NCBI GenBank assembly: GCA_030620095.1
Contig: JAUTXW010000347.1
Span: forward strand, 1,330,501-1,394,500
Source: Kuschelorhynchus macadamiae
Lineage: Eukaryota; Arthropoda; Insecta; Coleoptera; Curculionidae
Length of the DNA stretch: 64,000 nucleotides
Reading direction: 5' to 3'
The notes beneath the pieces were generated by a model. The model saw nothing but the letters and a program-made list of their open reading frames with translations, ran no database searches and had not been told where the DNA came from. This document shows positions 57,096 to 64,000 of this stretch, one piece after another (positions within the stretch are counted from its first letter, which is position 1; every line of letters starts with the position of its first letter). A program made the position numbers and the translations under genes.

Positions 57096-57281
57096 ACACG
57101 TAATATTTCAAAATTAATTTATTATTTATTAATTTATTAATCAACCGTCTTTGATATACATCTCGGTGTGTGTAGTAGGCTTAATTCATTTCGTTTCGGT
57201 TAGCTACCAGGTTTCTACGTCACTAAAGACGCTTTTATTGCTTTTATATGTGCGTATTGTCCGTAATTTTGCATTATTACA

Positions 57282-58392
57282 ATGAATTTAAGTGAATTTG
57301 ACAATCTGGCTATGCAGGACAGGGTTCCAGAATATATTATGAACGTGGTAAAAGAAGTAGATTTGGATTTGCTTCCAGAAAAATCCAAAGTCAAATACAT
57401 TCTGGAATACGAAAAGTTCATCAAATAGTGCGCCAACAAAAAAATCAACAACATTAGTAAAGAAGAGGTGCGTCTAGTTTACTTTCAAGAAATTTCAAAG
57501 AATGTTTAAACTTCTACAAAGTGGTCCAAGTACTCAATGATAAAATCTATGCCAAAAATTAAGAAAAACGTTGATATTAGCAGGCATTTTAAATCGTTTG
57601 CTTATTTAAAAAAGAAAATGGTGGGTTTTAGACCAAAAAAGAAGATACTTATTTACTAATCAAAGTCGCAACACTAATTGGAATCGCTGGAGACTGCATG
57701 CGTAAAGATTAACTCATCTGTTGTGTGAAAACGAAAGAAGAAGATTTGTTTCTGGTGAAAATACCCGATAGCAAGATTTACCAAAGTAGAAGCTTTATTA
57801 TAACTGAAGAAAAAAAAATTAGTTTTATCAAAAAGTACATGTCTCTGCGTCCCAAAAGTACACCGCATCGAAGGTTTTTTGTCAATTTCCAAAAAGATAA
57901 ATGTGTTACTCAAACTGTTGGAATGAATAAGTTTGGTAAGATGCCATCACACGTGGCTGCTTTTTTGAGACTTCCAAATCCAGAGATCTTTACTGGACAC
58001 TGTTATAGCCGCTTTTCAGCTACTATGTTGGTCGACGCTGGAGTGGATATTGCTAATTTAAAACGTCTCAGGGGATGGCAATCGACAAAAGTTGCAGAAT
58101 GTAAGTGGACGAATTCATGGAGAACAAAAAACGCATAGCCAACCAAATTCTATATTCAACTGGAGAAAATTCTCCTCCGCCTTCGCCATCTATAAGTTTC
58201 GGGTATGAAATTGATAGTATTGCTGACAACGGACCAGTAAATCAGCACCAATATGACAAGTTAAGAATAAAAAAATGTCAACATTATTGCCAGCACCAAA
58301 AAGCTAACCACCAAAATGCTTCCAATTTAGTTAATAATGTCTATAATTGTCAATTTTTGGTTACCTACCATGTTAATTACAACAAAGAATAA
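57282..58392 (+). pseudogene. Crypton-type tyrosine recombinase, broken
   Basis: The reading starts at the ATG at 57282 (MNLSEFDNLAMQDRVPEYIM), and stops appear after EYEKFIK. Downstream, SKTYKSS-type sequence (STKWSKYSMIKSMPKIKKNV) and YLKKKMVGFRPKKKI match the core-binding part of insect Crypton recombinases. The frame at 57725-58138 carries the catalytic part: FLVKIPDSKIY, GHCYSRFSATMLVDAGVDIA (the HxxR region) and LKRLRGWQSTKVAE. Family members continue with a Gly-Tyr that supplies the nucleophile. Here the sequence after VAE is shifted by an indel, giving CKW, and the tail (DEFMENKKRIANQIL) is only readable in another frame. It cannot act as a recombinase. Confidence 0.82.
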
Positions 58393-58459
58393 TTTTTTTA
58401 ACCAGTTTTCTATCATGAATAGAAGAAAAATCATATTGCGGTCAGTAGAAACAAATTAA

Positions 58460-58508
<49 letters not shown>

Positions 58509-59254
58509 TGATTTTTCTCATTTTTTTTATTATCTTTCTAATTATTCATGTTTTAAAGAGCCATTAAGCATTTCGGTGTTACCCACGAACATTTTTCTTA
58601 TTTCTATGAGAAGAATATCCTTCCGAAATATTGAGTCACCCCGTATACCGTCGATAGTAATTTAATAGTTTTTTTTAAAGGACAGATAACGGGATACATT
58701 ATTCATAGCGCGCGTTAATCAACAAATACCTTAAAACATTCATAACTACGTCAAGTAATGGTAACAGATTAGCAAATGTAAAAAAAAACGAGAAATTTTC
58801 TATGTTAACTGTCACACATATTTCATACCGCTTCTACAGTTTCGTAGTACAATGAATAACTGCATTTTAAAACATAATGAATAAAAATACATTCAAGTAA
58901 GTATATATAACATTTTTGGTGATAGGTTTTTCCATAGTTTTAATAACGATTCAGGAAGACGCAATAGAGTCCAGTACTGTTGCAAGATTCGGCCGATACT
59001 TGGTGGAAATCCATAACTAAGATCTATGGCACCAAATAAAAAAACAATTTTTACTTAAAATTTCCTCTATATTAAAGAAAACGAACCTATGACATGTTTC
59101 GCTAACATTGTGACTTCATCGAATGATCCAAATACAATGAAACTAAAATGGACAAACAAAACCTTTTATTAACTGTTTTACAACCGATTTTACATATTTA
59201 TCTAAATCTATATTAACAAACAATATTTATAAAAGGTGAATTGTTCAGGTCAGT
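58393..59254. other. Interval with a (TA)n tract, no gene
   Basis: A (TA)n microsatellite occupies 58462-58506. The remainder is AT-rich, with a CACCCCGTATA tip near 58637. No homology was recognised. Confidence 0.5.
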
Positions 59255-59585
59255 TTAATTGTTAAGTAATAGACCTGTGGGTTCAAGTTTATTTATTTCT
59301 AAAGATCCCAGTAAATTTAATTTTAAGCCTTTCTTTTCTGTATGTAAAGCTTTATTGAAATGAGGATTGTGTTTAATTAAATGAGAAGCATAGTTAGATT
59401 CGTCATTGACAAAGCATTTATAATATTGATTTATCCTTCTGTTGAAACTTCTACCTGTGTGCGCTATGTTTATGGAGAATCTTTACAAGTTAATTTATAG
59501 ACCCCTGATTTATGATTTAGATTTGTTTTTGATTTATAATTTTGTATGAATTTGCTTAAGTAGTTATTGGTTCTCAAAAGAAGCT
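59255..59585 (-). pseudogene. Penelope-like element GIY-YIG tail, inverted fragment
   Basis: The minus strand encodes KSGVYKLTCKDSP, then AHTGRSFNRRINQYYKCFVN, DESNYASHLIKHNPHFNKAL and KGLKLNLLGSLEINKLEPTG. This is the C-terminal GIY-YIG endonuclease region of Penelope-like retroelements. The YIG part is damaged and stops occur. It faces away from the plus-strand copy beginning near 59850. Confidence 0.75.
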
Positions 59586-59849
59586 TCAGTAGGTCTCTTG
59601 GACACCTGGTACTTCAAATTTCTATTGAAGTGTGCCATCTATAATCAAGTTTTTCACACAATGTTCAAAATTGGGTTTTTCTAAAATACATGAAGCTAAA
59701 ATCAGGCAATAAGGGCAAAGCAGCGAATCGAGGTACAGCAGCAGGCGTATCAAAGTGGTTAATCGAAGAGAAGACGCAATATCTAAACGGATAGGGATAC
59801 TAGGGAAAAAATAAAAGTAAAAAAGTAAATAATATTAATCATATGAAAT

Positions 59850-61520
59850 AATTAATTCAGAAAAATAAATTAAATTCACTTTTTTCGAATTCTAACAAAC
59901 AAATCCTAAAGATATCATTATTCAGGTCATACATTTTTTGACAGATTTTTGTAAATCTATCTAATACAAATATCGCATATAAAGAAAATAATTTCTTAGA
60001 AAAAGGTTTTAAATTTATCTTACAACCTAATGTTGCTCTTAAAAATTTAGAAATAGTGAGAGTTGAAACAGAATTAGCACTTAGCCAGTTGCCACATAAC
60101 ATTAGCAAAAAATATGAATCCGCTACATTAATTAAAAAAGGATTTTTTGAAAGGAAACAGTCCAAAACAAGAAATTCAAATTGTCAATAGCATTACAAAT
60201 TAGTCTTCAGATATAACTTTTACAAAAGCTGATAAAGGTAATACTGTTGTGGCAATAAACAAATCTGACATCAATAAAACATTAGAATATTCAGATCTGA
60301 ATAAATATAAAATATTGAAGATTGATCATATTAATAATAAAAAAAATGTTAAACTAAGCATTCAAAGCTGTAAACGTTTGTTTCGTGATAAAAATTCTAA
60401 TAAACTAACATTATTAAACCCCAACCTCCTAAACTTTACTCTCTAATTAAACTTCATAAAACAAGCTATCCAGTCAGACCTGTTGTCTCATTTCTTACAA
60501 GCTTTTAAAAAAATTATATGTATTGTTCTAGAGAGCACTAATTTTTCAGCCAAATATTCGATTCAAAATTTATACGACATAGTACAAAAAAACTCAACGG
60601 ATCAATTTACCAAAAAATGCTCAACTTATCTTCACAATTCAATACAAACTTCTATCTTTAAAACAAGTACACATTATTAAAAAACAAGAAATAATGAATT
60701 TTCTTTCCGTCTGTTTAGAACAAAACTATTTTGAATTTAATAATAATATACATAACAGTGTCCCCAGTCCCAGTATGTGATTAGCTGAAATATTTATAGA
60801 TTTTCTTGAAAACAACATTAGCCATCACCCTTTTTGTAGCAAATTTCTTTATTGACATGGAACAGAAAGACATAGAGATATATTTTTAAAATTCATAAAT
60901 AATTTACATTTCAATATTCAATTCTCTACAGAAAATGAAACGAATTATCTCTTAACTTTCTTGATTCAGCCATAAAAAGAGAAAATAATAAGCATATATT
61001 TTCTGTTTTTCACAAACCAACACACACTGAAACAACTTACATTACACTTCATGTTATCCAATACAACATAAGTGTGCAGCCTTTCATAGTATCATACATA
61101 GATTAATCACATTACCCCTAATTAAACAAGATTTCCCAAATGAACTCAATTAAACAAATTGCAATAAATAACGGTTATAGTCCAAATATGATAAATAATA
61201 TTTTGAAGAGAAAAAGTTATAAAAAAGCTATATGTTTAGATGACTTAATTTAAAAGACCCTTCACATAACTACAAAACAGGCAATTTTCTAAGAAAACTA
61301 AATGTGAATGTAGCATATAAAACCAATAACTCCTTAGGCAAATTCATAAAACATAATAAATCAAAAATAAATTTAACAAATTTAAATAATAAATCAGGTT
61401 TCTTATAAAGATTCTCCAAAAACGTATATAGAGTAGAAGTTTCGACAAAGGGATAAATGAACATGTTTTGTCAAGGGGGATGACGGATCTAATTATGCTT
61501 CTCATCTATATATTCAAAAA
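59850..61520 (+). pseudogene. Penelope-like reverse transcriptase, broken
   Basis: In order the plus strand gives EIVRVETELALSQLPHNISK (about 60052), TKADKGNTVVAINKSDINKT (about 60220), YSLIKLHKTSYPVRPVVSF (about 60437), a finger/palm region with stops, and FLKFINNLHFNIQFSTENET (about 60884). It ends with HIFSVFHKPTHTETTYI (60990-61040) and the start of the GIY-YIG domain (NNKSG, RSF, INEH). The order and motifs match Penelope-like elements. The YxDD block is degenerate (FLYWHGTERH region), and many frame changes exist. The same element resumes at 62495 after an insertion. Confidence 0.82.
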
Positions 61521-61547
61521 CTAAGCCAAATTTTTAGCACATTCGTG

Positions 61548-62280
61548 AGAGAGTCGTACTACACCGATTTAGATTTTTTTTTGAAATTATAAAATCAATT
61601 ATACAGGGTGTTTCAAAAAATCGGGTCTTTGATTAATCGCTTCCTGCTCAACCCGCTTGACGTAAAAACTGCATTTTGGCACGCAGTAACTCTTGTATTT
61701 TATTTGATTATTTTACATATTTTAAAATTTCGTAGCATTTATACAGGGTGTTTCAAAAAATCGGGTCACTGACTAATCGCGATTCTGCTAAACCTTTTGA
61801 CGTAAAAAGGTGAATTTTGACATACAGGTTGATTGTAGGATGTAGAAGTTCAATAAAAAGTCATTTTTCAAAACTCAAATTTTCAATAGGGTGAAACAGC
61901 CCCTTAAATATTACAATATTCTTTATTTAGAAAGCAATTGATTTTTCGGAAAAATGATTAAATTCGTGTATTTTATTTGATTATTTTACATATGTTTCTT
62001 AAAAATGTATACGGGCCACTGATTAATCTTGATTCTGCTCAAACTGTTTGACGTAAAAAGCTGAATTTTGGCGTATACGTTGATTGTAGGATGTGGAAGT
62101 TTGGTAAGAAGAGATTTTTCAAAATTCAAATTTCAAGGGGATGAAACCGCCCCTTAAATATTACAATATTTTTTATTTAAAAAACGGTTAGTTTAAAAAA
62201 ACTCTTGAACAGATATGTTTTATTTTATTTTTTTTACATATTTTTTTAAAAATGTATACAGGGTGTTCCAAAAAATCAGA
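61548..62280. repeat. Insertion of repeated mariner-tip units
   Basis: TATACAGGGTGTTTCAAAAA begins near 61602 and again near 61741. The unit continues with TCGGGTC..TGA.TAATCGC..TTCTGCT.AAC..TTGACGTAAAAA and is seen a third time, without the tip, near 62008. CCCCTTAAATATTACAATAT occurs at about 61891 and 62150. The copies are spaced unevenly (about 140 and 265 bp). This block splits the Penelope-like copy. Confidence 0.7.
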
Positions 62281-62494
62281 AATAATTTATAAACAAAAAT
62301 CTCCCAAGCCCGTGTTGACATACATTGAAAGAAAACGCAACGAAAAACGTCGTTTATAGAGAGGTATGTATTTAAATAAGGCGATTTAAGTACCTCTTTA
62401 TATCCCTTTCGTTATCGCCATACACGAACGAAATCGCGGGTACTCACTAGTTTAATTAATTACAATAATAAATTAAATAAACATGTTAAAGTTT

Positions 62495-62640
62495 TACGTA
62501 CAGAAAAGAAAGGCATATAATTAAATTTACTAGAATCTTTAGAAACAAACAAATTTAGGCACACAGGTCTATTACTTAACGATCAAACTTTGATTGAAAT
62601 TTGATTTGAATATTTTGCTAATAGAGATTTAGGTACAAAA
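62495..62640 (+). pseudogene. Penelope-like C-terminal tail, continuation
   Basis: HVKVLRTEKKGI, then LNLLESLETNKFRHTGLLLN, then DQTLI. It matches the minus-strand tail at 59255 and completes the plus-strand copy interrupted at about 61520. Confidence 0.75.
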
Positions 62641-62732
62641 TAACCTTTAATTTGTGATGTAGGTATATATGAAAAATCCATTGTAAAACAGGTAGAAAAA
62701 GATTTTGTTTGTTCATTTTATTTTCATTGTAC

Positions 62733-64000
62733 AGGGTGTCCCATTTTGCGGGGTATTTCCGTTATTTTTATAGATAGAAAGTTGCGATTTTCGCGACAGT
62801 GTTTTTTCATAGCCCTTTTGGTTTTTAAGATACAGGGCTCCTGTCTCAACTATCAGATAACTTACCGAAAATGTGAAAACTATTTCTTATGTAACTTTCC
62901 CCGTAGAACTCAATTCCGCCTTCGGAATCAGGGTCAGGTTAAAAAATTACCGGACCCAACTTTATTTTTTTTAAATGGAACACCCTGCATATTTAAAGAA
63001 TATAAAATTTGTCTTTTTTAAATCTTTAAAAATATATAATAGTATGCACTTTTTCTCAGAAACACGCAAATAAATGACAATTTTCTGAAACTAAATGCAC
63101 AATTTAATAGTTCTTATATAAAATACTTATAGAGTTCTTTAATAACAGTAAGTTTGTAACAACCGTTTTATACCATAAAGTAACAATATAACAAATACAA
63201 AAAAATAACATTATTTAAAAAAAAGAAAAAACTAATTTTTATAAATGTGATGTTTAAATTGACGACCATTTTCTCTAATGCAAAATTGGCACATTTTTGT
63301 AATTCTTTGAATAGCGTTAAAAAGAAGCATTGCTCTCATTCGCAGATTTCATACTTCATTTTGCATAAAGCCCCATAAAAAATCCAAAATTGAGAGATCT
63401 GGAGATTGTGGGGGCCATCTAATAGGTCCCATCTTCAAGGATTTCTACTTCTGTAAGACCTCCTTCAAAATCCTATAAACTAGATGTCTGCCCAAAATAA
63501 AACATGACACCACAACTCCAAAGCATCCTTGTGGATTTTCACTATGCCAGTTCCTGGTATTATGACGATTAAAAATTCCCGCACTTGAAAAAAAGCATTC
63601 GTCTGACTAGATAACAAGTCTGCCAAATAAAGCGTTAGCATCGATTTGTTGCACTATATTAAATTTGTATGGATTATAATTATATTTCTTCAAGATCCTC
63701 TGACCGTCAGTTTTTGGCACACCAATTTCCTTCTGAATTTTTCTACATGAGGACGAAGGTGTTGCTTCTATATATACATCTATCTCTTTTCTTTCCCTGT
63801 GCTATTTGCTGTATGTTTTAGAACGCGGTTGAACAAATAATCCGTGCTCACCTAAACGGTTGCCTTCTTTCTGGATATCTAAGAAGCAATAACTTATCAT
63901 GATAATACAGATTTTCATAGCCGTAATAGCTTACTTACCTTTGGAAATATTATTCCGAGGCTTCTGCAGAATTTTCATTTCTCTGTATAAAACATACCAG
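62733..64000 (-). mobile_element. mariner-E, partial long-inverted-repeat mariner cut by the window end
   Basis: The left tip TACAGGGTGTCCCATTTTGC and an arm with internal GGAACACCCTGCATA precede a minus-strand mariner transposase. The opposite arm would lie beyond 64000. Confidence 0.7.
63238..64000 (-). pseudogene. mariner-E transposase with conserved intron, broken, 5' end off window
   Basis: Exon 1 (63939 to beyond 64000) ends ENSAEASE-stop-YFQ. A 60-bp GT-AG intron (63879-63938) follows, and exon 2 begins with the same split Arg codon and YPERR as in mariner-1. Further pieces are SCRKIQKEIGVPKTDGQRIL, SDECFFSSAGIFNRHNTRNW (first Asp), RWPPQSPDLSILDF (third Asp) and a C-terminus CIRENGRQFKHHIYKN with stop near 63238. 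The second-Asp block is damaged and several frames change. The shared intron and SILDF motif place it with mariner-1 rather than with mariner-A or D. Confidence 0.82.

Noticed and set aside
59857..60165. 102-codon minus-strand open frame
   Set aside because: The plus strand here carries recognisable Penelope-like sequence (VETELALSQLPHN); the minus frame is antisense.
1..64000. CRISPR arrays, bacterial operons, phage genes, tRNA or rRNA genes
   Set aside because: No direct-repeat/spacer pattern, ribosome-binding pattern or RNA-gene signature was noticed. I could not run a covariance-model search, so small RNA genes may have been missed.

Overview
This window looks like transposon-packed insect DNA, probably from a beetle or another insect with a large AT-rich genome. 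The evidence is GT-AG introns with short AT-rich sequences, no bacterial-style operons, mariner transposases of the insect DUF4817/rosa type, an insect-type Crypton, a Penelope-like element, ZBED-type hATs and MULEs. The species assignment is inference. I recognised no tRNA, rRNA or CRISPR array.

Layout, left to right. 1-900: Tc1-like remnant. 989-4012: hAT-1 with 8-bp target duplication and an in-frame internal triplication. 5641-6013: two 160-bp Harbinger-type MITEs. 7084-8621: hAT-2 of the ZMYM type. 8690-9690: non-coding dispersed repeat. 10215-12579: mariner-1 with an intron. About 12890-21420: mariner-B, holding mariner-A (13286-16775, intact transposase, about 960-bp inverted repeats) and a DUF7869/Sola-like element (17008-19486, 4-bp duplication). 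22247-24504: mariner-D, with an intact intron-bearing transposase. 25450-35353: scattered Tc1/mariner relics and two foldback elements. 35640-37292 and 40476-41760: LINE relics. 37758-39353: broken copy of an orphan insect protein. 42440-49337: hAT-3, whose first 6 bp were split by MULE-1 (42446-46820), itself hit by two foldbacks. 51402-55020: MULE-2. 57282-58392: Crypton relic. 59255-62640: Penelope-like copies in head-opposed arrangement. 62733-64000: another intron-bearing mariner cut by the window end.

Two short segments, 22036-22173 and 56765-56888 (both +), do not look like transposon sequence. Each has clean splice sites and a single open frame, and the joining phases match. My best reading is that they are consecutive exons of one unrecognised host gene, and that most of the window is its roughly 34.6-kb transposon-filled intron.

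The genes here do not form a pathway. Each transposase acts on its own terminal repeats. The potentially functional ones by eye are mariner-A (353 aa), mariner-D (362 aa after splicing) and, bar one frameshift, MULE-1. The rest are broken. Nesting and perfect target duplications allow a relative insertion order: hAT-3 before MULE-1, and mariner-B before mariner-A and the Sola-like element.
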